Assembly (NCBI GenBank): GCA_020650975.1
Contig: JAIPMN010002445.1
Location: forward strand, 1-44,736
DNA length: 44,736 bases
Reading direction: 5' to 3'
Origin: Apostichopus californicus
Lineage: Eukaryota; Echinodermata; Holothuroidea; Aspidochirotida; Stichopodidae
The notes below the pieces were generated by a model that worked only from the letters and a program-made list of their open reading frames with translations, ran no database searches and was not told the origin of the DNA. Shown here piece after piece: positions 33,735-44,736 of the stretch (position 1 is its first letter; every line of letters starts with the position of its first letter). The position numbers and the translations under genes were made by a program.

Positions 33735-36700
33735 TAAGTTATCAGTATCAGTCAACAGGAAAGGTTATAGCAACAGAGACAAGTGTTAATTAATTTAATT
33801 AATCGAAAGGTCTTTACGGTTATTCATGTTATGCTCAGTGATCGATCGAAGAGAAGTAAATTCACAAGTATTGCGAGCACATTATAGTCATTTCTTTGTT
33901 TCAAAGCTACCACTATATATATAAGTTTAATAGTCTAATGAATGTTAATCAGGTTAAGTCATAAAGTTACAAAAAGAAAGCCAATGATGAAATCAAACGA
34001 AAATCTCGAGCCTAGGTCCGACACACGACAGATTTCACCAACTGTCCGTGACAATTTTTAGCACACATACTTAAAAATGCCTTTAAAATAGCTACACACC
34101 TGGATTTCATGAATGATTTAGTCTACGCAATAACTAGTGTTAAATGTGTCTGTGTAAAGAGATTGACTTCATCTGTCAATGCGAAGATTACCTAGATTAC
34201 AACAGATGAGTAAAATCTCTACATCTGAATTATCCTTGTAACTCACAATGCAGTAACACCCCTCCTGATCCTTCTAAGCTATTACAGGTGAAACTACAAC
34301 CTGTTGTCACCTCTTAATCCTCCATGATTTATGAAAACAGGAGAAGAAACACAGCTGAAACATCACTCAAAAACAGGACAAAAAGAAGGTAGGTTGGGGT
34401 TAACCTACTTAGGTTTGCAGGTGAGATTTATAGATGAGGGGATTATCTTAATGTCTCACCAGTCTTCTTTTCGCACAGATCCAAAATAGTCTTAAACCAA
34501 AAGAAAACGGGAGGTTGGCTCTATAAACTTTCCATCAAACTGAGGGAGCTCTTTCAGTACTAATACACAGAATGGTTTAGTTTGTAAGACGCCCTCTATT
34601 TTATCACACGCTGTTGCGTTAACAGTGGAGATTGTGGGTGTGTACGTGTGTGTGTCTGCTACATTACTATGCAAACCAAAATAGTTAATGTATCAAAACA
34701 CGACTTACTATAATAAGAGGGCGCTCTACTACAATTCATCTTCAGTAAATTCAGATTAACCAGAGAAACGTTCACATTTATACAGTTCAATGGTAGTCTT
34801 CTGCTGGTAGTTTATGGCAGGTAGCTAAGTCACAGAGGTCCAGAGAAGGAATCACATTTCCTCCCTCAAGACAATTTTCGAGAGGGCTGATATAGCTAAT
34901 AGTCGCTTTCATAACCAATAAAGACCTTTGCACATCTCACAGTTACATGATAACCCCACTCAAAGATTTACCAATGAACAAACCCAATCCAACTTGACAA
35001 GAAAGGACCCACGAAATTCATCTTGTTTATCAAAAGCTGTATGTCAGAATGGTTCAAAATATTTAAATTATGAAAGAAATCATTCAAGAATCAATTCTTA
35101 TTCTGTCAATTTTCCACCACCCCCTGCAAAGAAATATGATTATATAATAATCTTTTGCTCGAAAGGTAATTTCTATGAAACAGTTTGACAGCTCAGTGCA
35201 AATTCAAGGTGAACCACACTACCATTAATACATGGGTTGCCATGCATTGTAGATCAGGCCGATGACCTCCATCAGAAGATTACAAACTTTTTAGACAAAC
35301 GTGTGACCTAACCATAACGATTTATGCGTATTCATATAGGCATTTTTATTCAAAATATGAATAAGTATATCAAAAGTTGCCTGTTTCAGAATCTAAACCT
35401 TTACATGGTGGTCACTGTGCACTCTATCCAGCCATTGTATGAATGTATTAATCGATCATTAATTAAGTTTGACAATTAAGTTTGCAGCATGTGTTTCTTA
35501 CTTTTAATTGTCTAATTTTTATTTGTCATAATATGTAGTCTATCATTGTGTTAACATTTAATAATCCCTTATTTAGATATTTGAGGACATCAGTGCCATG
35601 TCTTTAAAGGCATTGAAGACTTGCCCCAAACCATGTGCCGCTCTCTGAAAAAGTCAACTTTCCGTAGCTTGCAAGTGAAGTTTTTTACTTGTCACTACAA
35701 AATGCAGACAGTAATGAAACGTGATACCTTGTTATCTTTTATCTAGAGCTGAGATGTCCATCGCTGCTATGTACACTGTGTTGTGGGTATTGACCGTAGC
35801 TGCATGTATTGACTGTACACTAGTGTCTAATTACCGACGGTAGCAAGCTGTGTGTGTACTTTATTGGATCGATGGTGGTGTCTTACACTTCTGTTACACC
35901 TCATTCGAAACTAGGTCAGATTAACGGCATCAGATGTTTCTTTGTGCGCGAGTCTTCAATGCCTTTAATATATTACCGTACGCCAGAAAGTCCTACATCC
36001 TCGCATCATCGTATATCATATGCTGTTGTCCATTTAGTCTTCCAAAACGTGATTACAGTGAGATAAACATCATCTAGATACCTCTTTACTGGAGTGTTAT
36101 TATATTGCTGTAACGATCCCTTTCGAAACTGTGTTAAATGTTGCAGAGACAAAATCAAATTTAATTGTTTACTTCTTACTTCTCTGCAAATGCACTCTGT
36201 AGAAGATCCTACATGTACATCATCTTCATAGCCTGCCGATTAACTGCATATCCCTTCAAAGGCTATTTTAGTATCGACTAACAGTGTTATTAACAGCTTT
36301 TCCCTACTCTCTAACCAAAATTTGAGAGGGCTCGTCAGCACATTCTATCTTTAATTACGCTGACTTTCTTTCCTCCTCTAAACATCCTCTACTCTACGCA
36401 GTTGCCGGTCAAAATGATTTGATTTTGGTCTCAGTCCCTGGTGGCCTTCCGTATTCAATTTATTTCTATAACTTTTGAAGATTTTGTGCAGATAATTGAA
36501 GAGTTACATCTTATTGACTGACTCACCCTAGATTCTCTCGGGTTTGAGAACTGATCCATATATCCCACAAAAGCAAGGGGATTATCCCCATGAGCTATAT
36601 CGCTGTACAATCCCCTTAGGCAACTGAGTCACACAATAATAGGGAAACAGAACAATTTCAATGCTACAGTCATTAACACGTCCACTCATTAGGGACCGCA

Positions 36701-36918
36701 GCGAGCTCCTTCCCCAAATAACGACGTGGATTTTCTCCATGAGAGAGAAAAGTCAAATAAAATTACCCAAATGCTCAATCCGTGTGACACTCAGAGGAGG
36801 CTTCCGGGGCATTTGATCGCAGACAAAATTAGTTCAAGATCGCTAAGCTAATATAGCTCGTTGATTAATACTTTTCTCTCGACGTACCAGAAATGAGAAA
36901 CAAAAAGGAGTGACTCAC
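33735..36918. other. Non-coding stretch
   Basis: No coding signal is convincing. TTAATTAATTTAATTAATCG at 33787 and ATTAATCGATCATTAATTAA at 35446 are homeodomain-type AT-rich motifs. The rest is unremarkable. Confidence 0.6.
36575..36617. repeat. 9-bp inverted repeat
   Basis: AAGGGGATT (36575-36583) and AATCCCCTT (36609-36617) with a 25-base spacer. A TATCCC motif lies just to the left. Confidence 0.5.
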
Positions 36919-37037
36919 AGTAAGAACAAGATCAAACGAAAATTCCATTACCCCAGCTCCTACGGAAGGTAATGAAAGATATTCAGTGAGAGCTAATTGA
37001 ATGTTTTGGTCGACAAAATGGCAGTTACTGCATACAT
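36919..37037 (-). CDS. Possible internal coding exon, unidentified
   Basis: A 119-nt minus-strand segment is bounded by an acceptor (TTAATTGCAG) and a strong donor (GTGAGT starting at 36918). It is open throughout in one frame, entering with two bases of a split codon and leaving in phase 0. It encodes about 39 residues including VCSNCHFVDQNIQLALTEYL and later VMEFSFDLVLT. It is on the same strand as the exon at 38764-39069 and downstream of it, but the phases do not join directly, so another exon would have to intervene. No family is recognised. Splice-bounded open stretches of this size also occur by chance. Confidence 0.22.
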
Positions 37038-38116
37038 CTGCAATTAAATTACTGCTAGCAGACAAGAAGATGCAAATTAGCAGTTTCCTACAGTCACATT
37101 TTGGTTTTCAAAGTTGACAGAATTAAGGAAATTTGTTTTGTTACAGTTTATTCAAGTGTTGGAATGCTAGTGTCTCAGGAGGGAAGGGGTGAAGGGACAT
37201 GGGAAGATATGAAATTTTTATCAAACTTCTATCCTCTAAGAAATTACAAAAATATGTATCATTTTTTTCTCAATTTAAAATTTTGACAGGAGTATTATGA
37301 TGGGTTGTTAGACAAAGAAGGTGCCTGGATTCTGCAAACACGACATAGCTGGAAAGATTCGTAATTTAATGTATGCTATATAGACAGTTCTGTTCGGGCC
37401 AAAACAGAGGCACAATATCCATTTCTGGTTGTCGTGTCTGAGAAGGTCCCTCTCTAAGTGGGTAATACATGTATGTTGGCTAAAATCTGCAACGTGTGTC
37501 ATACAGGATTAACTGATACTTCATAGTCACAACTAAGACATGCAACATTATGAGAGTGTCATAGGTTCCTGCATCGCCACTTATTTGGGAATCTTCCAGA
37601 AAGATAGCAAATAATGTTAAGAGATTAACAACCGCAACAACTCTTGAAGTTATTTTCTGTACCAGCAATTTTTTTTGTGGAAGAGTAATTGATGCTGGTT
37701 CACAGCTGCTCCTTATTGTCTGCCCCCCTCCCCCCCCCCCACAACTTTACAGCTCCATATCCCATTAACAAAGAACCAGCTTAAGCCAAAATTGCAACCA
37801 GAAAAAAACAGTGTTCAGGACCCCAAATAACCACATAAAGTTTCACCTTTAATAGCAGATGAGCCTGATGGGCAGTCAATATGTTAATACCTATAAAGAT
37901 ATTGCAATCTATTTCTGGTTACTAATCATGGAGTGATGGCAGGCTTTCAAAACTATTAAGGAGCACTGTACATATGGCCATTGTTGATTGATGGGTTTTC
38001 CCTAACAGTACCTGTATCTTTTCAAATACTAATGTATGCAGGTAAATAAAGTTACTGAACTTAATTTATCGTCTATAGGAAATATCTCTTTTGGTTCCAT
38101 TTTTTTTTTTAGTGTC

Positions 38117-38468
38117 TGCCCTGGATATGTTATGGATTTGGTGCATTTGGGGGGCATTGAGCTAGTCTTGAAAACTGGTACCACTGCCGGTTTCAAAGAT
38201 AGTTTAACATACTGAGATGCAAGAGTTGCCCTGGATATGTGGTGGATTTTTGGCGCAGCAGGAGGGGGGGGGAAGGGGGGTGGCAGAATGTTAGTCTTGA
38301 TCATGGTATAACTTCCAGTTTCATAACTTGTTAAATATACTGAGTTACAACGGTTGGCCCTGGATATGTTGTGGATTTGGTGCGTTTGGGGGGCATTGAG
38401 CTAGTCTTGAAAAATGGTACAACGGCCAGTTTCAAAGCTTGTTTAATATACTGAGATACAATGGTTGG
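38117..38468. repeat. Three-copy tandem repeat, unit about 110-128 bp
   Basis: Copies start at about 38117, 38227 and 38355. Each has GCCCTGGATATGT, GTGGATTTGGTGC or a variant, GTCTTGA, TGGTA, CCAGTTTCA and TAnATACTGAGnTnCAA. Copies 1 and 3 are most alike. Copy 2 carries an inserted or expanded G tract (38264-38280). The array sits in the intron region just left of the coding exon at 38764. It keeps a minus-strand frame open for about 90 codons with repeated ISRA/ITYPGQT-like motifs, which I take as non-coding. Confidence 0.9.
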
Positions 38469-38763
38469 GTATCATAAAGGAACTTCAACATAATTAAATG
38501 GTAACTAACAAGTGCTACGTTAAAAAACATTGAGCCCAACACTTTAATGCATGTTTGTTTGTAAGTTTGTTAAGAAGAAACATAACTTTTAACCCTCTCA
38601 AACCCTCTCATCTCCTTCCACCACGCCCCTTCTCCTTTGGTATTTAAACTATTTTAAAAAAAATTCCCCAGGTTCTGATTCTATATTTGGATGATCCATA
38701 TATGCATCATCACTTCTAAAAATTATTCAAAAATAGTTTAAAAAGTAAAAAAAAAAAACTTAC

Positions 38764-39069
38764 CCCTTTGTGTCTTAGCTTATTAGATCTCTTCTCCTTT
38801 CTAGATTTTGAAGAATATCCTTCTCCTCCTCCGTGCGACTCCTCGATGACATCGTCACAGGGTATCGTCACAAATATATCTGGGATTCCTCCTTCACTGG
38901 CCATGCTGGTCACTGGAGAAGAAGCCGCTCTGGGTCGATGCATCCTGGTGGTCATGTCCCCCTCGTTGAAGGACGACTTGCTCCGCGGACGCGTGTCCTG
39001 ACCGGATCGGAGGGTCAAGACTCTCCTAAGGAGACCAGAGCCAGAGGTCCGTGGAAATGTTTCGGCCAT
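38764..39069 (-). CDS. N-terminal coding exon of an unidentified protein (partial gene)
   Basis: An ATG at 39069 opens 102 codons that run in phase 0 to a consensus donor (exon ends GGG, intron starts GTAAGT at 38763). Thirteen bases upstream of the ATG is a good acceptor (pyrimidine-rich tract, then TTTCTTGGTAG). The exon therefore probably starts at 39082 with a short 5'UTR, and an untranslated exon lies further right. The peptide starts MAETFPRTSGSGLLRRVLTL. Residues about 15-50 are Ser/Arg-rich with basophilic kinase-type sites (RPRSKSS, RPRAASS). Residues about 61-76 are a hydrophobic then acidic stretch (IPDIFVTIPCDDVIEE). The end is Lys/Arg-rich (SRKEKRSNKLRHKG). It has more CpG and balanced codons than the surrounding DNA, which supports real coding. 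No signal peptide or membrane segment is seen. It looks like a disordered regulatory N-terminus. I do not recognise the family; the rest of the gene should lie to the left on the minus strand. Confidence 0.68.
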
Positions 39070-39082
39070 TATGACTTCACAT

Positions 39083-42000
39083 CTACCAAGAAAGACACAA
39101 ATAAAATGGAAAAAAAAAGTTACCGAAAATCTGAAGCTGTAAACTCATAGCAAACTTGAGTTGAATATAAAAAAATATAGAATCAAATGAAGATATAACG
39201 ATAACAGCATCAGATAAAACATGTTTTGCAATCGAATATAAAGAAATTTATCCAGAAAAAAAAGGAAGAAATGGTTAAGTGAGACATATTGCTACGACAT
39301 TGTATTTTACAAGGCTGTCAAACTTAAAAGGAAATCGGTCTATCTACAGATCCCTGATATAAAAGACACTGTTATGTTGTTTGTTATGTTAAATATTAAC
39401 ACCTATCAGAGAAAGTAAGAAACTGCCATGTCGTAGAAATCAAAAGTTACTCTATTAATTAAACCTCTTAAGAATTGAAATAATCGTTGTAATAGAAGAA
39501 ATAATACAAATAAATACAAATATATATTTTTAACATGCTAGTCCCTGCTAAGTCTCTGTTAAGGCTTCCTTTCATGGAGGGAAAGAGCAGTGGGTGGCTG
39601 GGGAGGAGTGAAGGGGGGGGGGGGAGAGAAGAGCAGATTTGTGGATGTGAGATATATCACAGACAAAGCATTCTCAATATATACATCTGACAGCAGGAAG
39701 TACATAATCGCCGGACAATAAGATCGTACGATCGGTGCTTATGGAAGATAAAGTTACATAATTAGAAACCTTTACATAAGCCACACAAAGATCTAAAGTG
39801 TAACCAATGGCAATGAACAACGTGACAAGATATTTGCCTCTCTCTTCATTAAACGATCTAGCTCTCGCTTTATAATGCACGTCATGATAATTCGATCAGA
39901 TCTGCTAATCTTCACATTCTATTTTTATTTTTTATTTTTTTCAAACATACGTCTGAGTAATAGGCAGTGGCATTTCATTTTTAGATTTCAAGCATATCTA
40001 TCCCAGCCGTGTTGCTTCTCAGACGTAGTTATAGACTTTCATATATCGGAGAATACCACGGTCACCTGGCTGCCAGACTGGTTACATCTTCATCATTCAA
40101 TACGATCTACATTCGAGGAGAGGATCGGTCTCCCGTTTGTCATCGTGGTCGTCGTCGTCGACAACGACTGCTGGCGACAGGGATCCTTGTTCAGGGCCCT
40201 CTACCCAAGGGACGAATCATAACAGCGCTGAGAGTGTTAGATGAAATGTGAAAAGGTTGTAATTGTCATTATCTAACACTCTCCATACCACCTTGGCTGT
40301 TTATCTGCTTGGAACTGCGTCATTCTGGCTAGCTATCTGGGTGAAGCTATTCTAGCCCGAGGCTGCTCCAGTGTTACAATGCAGGAGGGATTACAGTTTC
40401 TTTTGGAGTGCCAATATATGTAGACACACAGAGAGAAGGGTGTGCGGTCATTTCCCCCGTGAGAGAGGAAGGATGATGGAAAGGGTTTGACGACAAAAAT
40501 AGAAGGCTGTAATTATGGCAAAGACCTGATAACTTTGAATGCTTGACAAGAAGGTTTAGTAGTGAAGAATTAAGACTGAAGTTCAAAAATGCAGACAAAC
40601 ATACTACTCATTAACATCCGAGCCAACTGCTGCTACTTGTATAAGCCTAGTTCTACACCGGGAAAATGCACCGCGTCCATATTTGGTCGTCAAGGGAAGG
40701 ACGTGCACTTCAGTGAACTTCAGCCCTTTATGTTTTGACTAAAGAGCACATGAACTATTAAACAAAATTACAACTAGGAGGCTAGTTAAGCATTCTACAT
40801 ACCCATCTTTACCAATGCAAGTACAACAGTACAAGAGGAATCTGATGCATCAAGGCTAAAAGAGTTTTTACCACATATCCATCACCAGACGATTGGAAGT
40901 GTGGAATGGGGGGGGGGGGATTGGGGGAGGAAGGGGGTGACACAGGAATATTAGGTTGGGGTACAGAATGCAGATAGTCACAGCTGGCACAAGTGCATAG
41001 CCACCTCGAAATGGTAATCAGAGGGCCCTCGACCAGTGAGGGTCAAGGAGGGTGTAACTCCCTAAAGTTTTGCATTTTCCATCATTTGATGATCATGCTT
41101 CATCTCCGAATCAACAGAAATTTTGGAGGTATACGCAAGTAAATTATGATCAGTAAAATCAGTAGAAGTGAAAAGATTTGTTTAACATCCTGCCTGATTT
41201 TATAACATGCCACATGTAATTTGTGCACTGGGGAGAGGGGGGGGGGGGGTGGGGTTACCATACATTTTTGGAGTGCCCCTATCCTCTGGAGACACCAAGT
41301 TCCTAGTTTCTTCTAAAAGGTGCTACAAAATCAGTAAACCACCGACGTAAAACGTGACAGCTGCTTTTAGAAACTTCCTGTGTTTGAAGAAAGTTCTGCA
41401 TTCTTTTCTGAAGCTTTTCTTTGTATTTTCTTTCTCTCCTGTTTCTTTGGTCATAATTGGACAATTAAACGATATAGCCATTTTCCTGATAAGTCTCGTA
41501 TAATATTAAAACCATGCACATGGAAGATGAACTTTGCCAGATGCAAAATCAATTTAAATTCCAAAAAACAATTTTTGTAACAACAGGACAGTGCTCAAAA
41601 AAATATAAAAAAATAAAAAAGTTTTAACAACTTTTCTGGTAATGTATTTTAATGCAAGTGCAATGACACATCAAACGTATATATATTGCGAATAATCTAG
41701 CTAAAAGTTTCGGTATCTATGCTAACTGGGAGATTATCTTTGAATCCCTACCACATGGGAAAGCAATTGGCCACCCACTGGGATAGGCATGCCATCCTGG
41801 TATGCACCCTAACTACAAGGGTGGTGATCATCACCACGGTACAACAAATTGAATCAACCGGCCAAATTGTTACTGTTCAAACAGTAATTTGAACTGGTTT
41901 AGTTTCTTTTCTTTTTATTTTTTATCAAAATTGATGTTAAAGGAGCATACTTGAGTTGAATACAAACATCTGTGAAATAAATATCAATCATATTTCCACA

Positions 42001-42467
42001 AGAAGCATCATGCTAATTTTTTTAATTTTTCTCTCAAGTTGGATTAAGGATATGCAGTAAGTTGACATGTCAATATTTTGTCAAAACATTAATTTTCAGT
42101 TCTCGTGCTTGGAATGACTTATTCAAAGCTTTATTAAAATCACACAATTTTTACTTATTATATTTAGAAACATAGAACTGAGAAAGAGCCATCCTTGTGG
42201 GACTATTTAACATTCATCATCACGACCCTTTCCCAGAATATGCTGGAAATTAGCGACTCAATATAGTTTGGTGCGCTGTATTCTACAATCTTTGCCACTT
42301 TAACATTCAGCCCACCTTGTACAGATCAACTCCGTAACTACTGTACGCTGGTATTGAAACCCTTCCAACGTTCTCCATAGTCATGAAACATGTTTTTCTT
42401 TATTTGTATTTATATGGTTCAATTACTCCTTTAAAGGGAAGATTGCTGACTGTATTTTGTCACCCAC
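39083..42467 (-). other. Putative intron or upstream region of the minus-strand gene
   Basis: It lies between the acceptor at 39083-39084 and the candidate donor at 42467. It contains G tracts (39613, 40908, 41237), the 13-bp stem-loop at 40230 and a CpG-richer patch at 40020-40230 (with a GTCGTCGTCGTCG run) that is an alternative place for an untranslated exon. No other coding sequence is recognised. Confidence 0.45.
40230..40283. repeat. Perfect 13-bp stem-loop
   Basis: GAGAGTGTTAGAT (40230-40242) and ATCTAACACTCTC (40271-40283) are exact inverted repeats around a 28-base spacer. The transcript of either strand could fold into a hairpin of about 54 nt. It is shorter than a typical animal microRNA precursor, so the role is unknown. 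Confidence 0.7.
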
Positions 42468-42960
42468 CTGGATATCATTGTCCCCGATCAGTGGGGTATC
42501 TCCCTGCTCGTAAGAGCAACCGCCTCGGTAAAGTGCTATTATGTTATTAAAACGTCGTTAAAGATGTAAGGTTGCAGAGAGGTGATCGGGCATTTGTGTG
42601 ACGGATCAAGTATTTACAGCTTTAACAATTGGACGACTTCGACTACCTTGTCAGGAATAATCATTTTTAGAAGTGCAGGTCTATTTTTAGTTTTGTAGAT
42701 GGCTTTTAATAGTCACGTTGCACCTCGTACAGTGTAGCAGAGGCTTCTCGTGTCTAATACTTATTCGGTGAAGATTTCGATGTGGCCGATGCAATTAACT
42801 CGAACATCGTTAGAAAATATAGCATGGTGTCATTAAAATTGACGGATTGATATTCCTCAGTCACCGAATATAAGTTGACTATGTTAGTCGTTATGAGAGT
42901 GTGAGCTCATTCCACGACCGAGCAATTGATTTCAGTGTTTATGTAGGGTTCAGTGGCCAT
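42468..42960 (-). promoter_or_regulatory. CpG-richer patch; possible promoter and 5'UTR exon of the minus-strand gene
   Basis: This stretch contains more CpG and fewer simple repeats than its neighbours. On the minus strand it ends in a donor, ATATCCAG then GTGGGT, at 42467. The acceptor of the ATG-bearing exon at 39082 lies about 3.4 kb downstream, so this could be its untranslated first exon and promoter. It also holds two inverted repeats: TATTCGGTGA/TCACCGAATA (42762-42771, 42861-42870) and CCCGATCA/TGATCGGG (42483-42490, 42583-42590). The link to the coding exon is inference. Confidence 0.2.
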
Positions 42961-43375
42961 GGGTTAGTAAATTGATGATATCTGAAAATTATATTCTCTT
43001 TATGTAAAGGCTGTGCAAAAAGTACCTAAAATGGTCTGAAAACAAATTGCAATAATAGAAAAGACAGCTCATTAACACTGAAAGCAAATAATCAAGTGCT
43101 TGTCAAAGGGGAAGGGTATGTGCCGATCTCCCTTCCCTCTCAACCCCCCTCCCCCCCTGACAATTTATGGGGCCAGTCACCCAAACATAAACTAGATTCA
43201 TTGTGTCAATGAATGCAGCCTAGTTCAACGAGAAAACATCTTTATGGTCTAACTGCACAGGCCCTAAGTCAGATTAAAATTGGGAAATATTCACTTTCAG
43301 CTCTAAACACTGTCTATTGTAATCCATGAAAATATGAGATACAGAAGGCTGAAAGAATTATAAAATAAATATCAG

Positions 43376-43937
43376 TTGAATTCACTACCCAGTGAAATTA
43401 ACTAGTAAAAACACTATTCATTCCTTAAAATCCTCTCTTCAGAAGTATCTTTTCGCTTCATTGGCCGCTTACAATTTGATTATCATTATAGAGAGCATCA
43501 TGTGTCTGTTTATTTTGTCCTGTTTTTTTGTGTTCCCTTTCTCTAATCCTCTCTTCGGAAGTATCTTGTTAGTTCATTAGCCGCTTACAATTAATTGCAT
43601 TTGATGATCATTTTAAAGTGTATCATGTTTCTGTTTATTTTGTCCAGCTTTTGTGTTCCCTTTCTCAAATCCTCTCATTAGAAATCATACTTCTTTTGCA
43701 TTCCCTTTCTCTCTATCCTTCTCCGTATTTTTTCTTCGTTTTCTTATACATAACCATTTGTTTCTTTCCTTAAGGTGCCAGACTCAAAAAACTCTGCATA
43801 ATTCTGGCTCCCCTACCCATCAATATGTTTTCTTTGTTTGCCTCAAAAAAAATTGTAATATATCCTAAATATATACTTGATGTATCTGTGATATGTTTGA
43901 TGTTGGTAGAAATAAACTGACTTGAATTGAATTGAAG
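43376..43937 (+). mobile_element. Degraded LINE 3' end with internally duplicated tail
   Basis: Residues LNSLPSEIN (from 43376) and, after a frameshift around 43402, KNTIHSLKSSLQKYLFASL match the NSLP...SFKS.LK.YLF end of CR1/L2-like ORF2 proteins. The copy is 5'-truncated to roughly the last 30 residues. Its 3' portion contains a duplication: the block starting TCCTCTCTTCAGAAGTATCT at 43431 recurs at 43547 (about 116 bases on) and, shortened, at 43670. The 3' end is AAATAAACTGACTTGAATTG plus a repeated TTGAA tail at about 43910-43937. It is broken and non-functional. Confidence 0.62.
43431..43710 (+). repeat. Imperfect tandem triplication (~116-123 bp) inside the LINE relic
   Basis: Three starts of the same block (TCCTCTC then TTC/TTA, then GAA) lie at 43431, 43547 and 43670. 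Copies 1 and 2 share GAAGTATCTT, TTCATTnGCCGCTTACAATT and CTGTTTATTTTGTCC, then TGTGTTCCCTTTCTC. Copy 3 is truncated and diverged. The unit includes the last codons of the LINE coding region, so the duplication happened in, or was inherited with, the element. Confidence 0.7.
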
Positions 43938-44716
43938 TAATGTAGCCTAATGTTACAATGTATAATGTTTCATAAATGTCCAGGATGTCCAAAGTCCAAA
44001 ACAAAACCTTAAATATCCATGCAAATGTTAGATCACAGATGCAATGTGTCAGACATGTCTAATGGAAAGTTATCACATTTGAAACTTCAAGTTCAGTACG
44101 GGTGCTGTATAAATGTATGTGGAATCAATTCAAAAACAAAAAACGCCTCATACTTACAAGTTACCTATTTCTTCCCGAAAGACTTTGTCCAAAGAATCTG
44201 TATCAAGTCTTTAAAAGTTTATACATTAACCCATTAAAATCCTTTGATAAATTCCAAAAGCGAGGAGAACATTAAAAAAAACACACCCCTCGTGTACCAC
44301 AACTCGGTCGAAGACGATGCTGATCGGTCGCGGCTAATTCGCAGCCTAGCCACCGTTAACATCAAGATATATATGAATGTACTATCACAAAGTTACAGTG
44401 GAAATATTACCAAACACAATGTCACATGATCATCTTACACAACAATACCTCCCAAGGTCTTTCCTATTTAAGCAGAGAAGCAGGAAACTAAGTCCTAGTA
44501 ATCACCTTACTTACTTCCTGTCTAATGCCAGTCCCAGTGAACTTGAGTTTTTCTCTTCTACTACCTTGTTGCAATGTTTTATTGTGGGTTTGCTGCTGAC
44601 GAGGTAGTGACAAGGACTCTTTAAATTGACTGTTACCGAATCCCAGTCGACCAACTAATTACTGATATCAATCAATAACAAGAGACATGTCGATCTAGAG
44701 TTTATTAACTATGGAA
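43938..44716. other. Non-coding stretch
   Basis: Several short chance frames of 60-76 codons; no domain, repeat or RNA recognised. Confidence 0.6.
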
Positions 44717-44736
44717 GGGGGAGGGGGGGGGGGGGA
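44717..44736 (+). repeat. Poly-G tract at the window end
   Basis: GGGGGA followed by a run of more than ten G. The window stops just past it. Confidence 0.9.

Noticed and set aside
38029-38304. Minus-strand ORF with repeated ISRA/ITYPGQT motifs
   Set aside because: The periodicity is explained by the underlying tandem repeat.
38768-39150. Plus-strand ORFs of 77 and 105 codons
   Set aside because: They overlap the minus-strand coding exon in antisense and are its shadows.
39875-40222. Plus-strand ORF of 115 codons
   Set aside because: T-rich start and a GTC microsatellite give poly-aromatic and poly-Val runs; no domain.
1-44736. CRISPR array, operon, phage or bacterial defence system
   Set aside because: No direct-repeat/spacer pattern, no ribosome-binding-site-led gene clusters and no long ORFs; the sequence is eukaryotic.

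Overview
This is a window of eukaryotic nuclear DNA that is almost entirely non-coding. It is AT-rich, full of microsatellites and homopolymeric G/C runs, and has no bacterial-style gene packing. The open reading frames are short and scattered. Splice-like signals (GTAAGT/GTGAGT donors, pyrimidine-tract acceptors), 5'-truncated CR1/L2-type LINE ends, a short inverted-repeat (MITE-like) transposon and minisatellites point to an animal, most plausibly a marine invertebrate. A deuterostome such as an echinoderm is my best guess, but nothing in the window proves the lineage.

Layout. From 1 to about 8.9 kb there is non-coding DNA with putative regulatory patches: a perfect RFX X-box at 3694, a CCAAT plus G-quadruplex patch ending in a splice donor at 5.5-5.74 kb, and three TAATTA sites at helical spacing at 6.8 kb. 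At 8956-9292 lies the clearest discrete mobile element: near-perfect 37-bp inverted termini, an 8-bp target duplication and an internal array of 41-bp tandem units. From 10.4 to 12.4 kb there is a possible 37-nt microexon on the minus strand, a homeodomain/E-box patch, a second identical X-box next to CRE and CCAAT motifs, and a possible CpG-containing promoter and first exon. From 13 to 28 kb the DNA is mostly featureless, with an AT-rich satellite-like array (18.57-18.88 kb), a 10-N assembly gap with duplicated flanks (20.1 kb) and a second transposon-like palindromic element (24.48-24.84 kb). A 12-unit, 35-39-bp minisatellite occupies 28875-29309. LINE 3' ends lie at 33.1-33.5 and 43.4-43.9 kb.

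Genes. The best-supported coding segment is a minus-strand exon at 38764-39069. It encodes 102 in-frame residues from an ATG, with a good acceptor just upstream of the start and a consensus GTAAGT donor in phase 0. It is the N-terminal coding exon of an unidentified, Ser/Arg-rich protein. A CpG-richer patch near 42.5-42.9 kb with a minus-strand GTGGGT donor could hold its untranslated first exon, and weaker exon candidates lie to its left on the same strand. Whether these belong to one gene with long introns cannot be settled from sequence alone.

I found no convincing tRNA, rRNA, CRISPR, operon, virus or novel enzymatic system. The most unusual structures are the tandem-repeat-bearing inverted-repeat element at 9 kb, the minisatellite that stays open in all three forward frames, and the phased homeodomain cluster.
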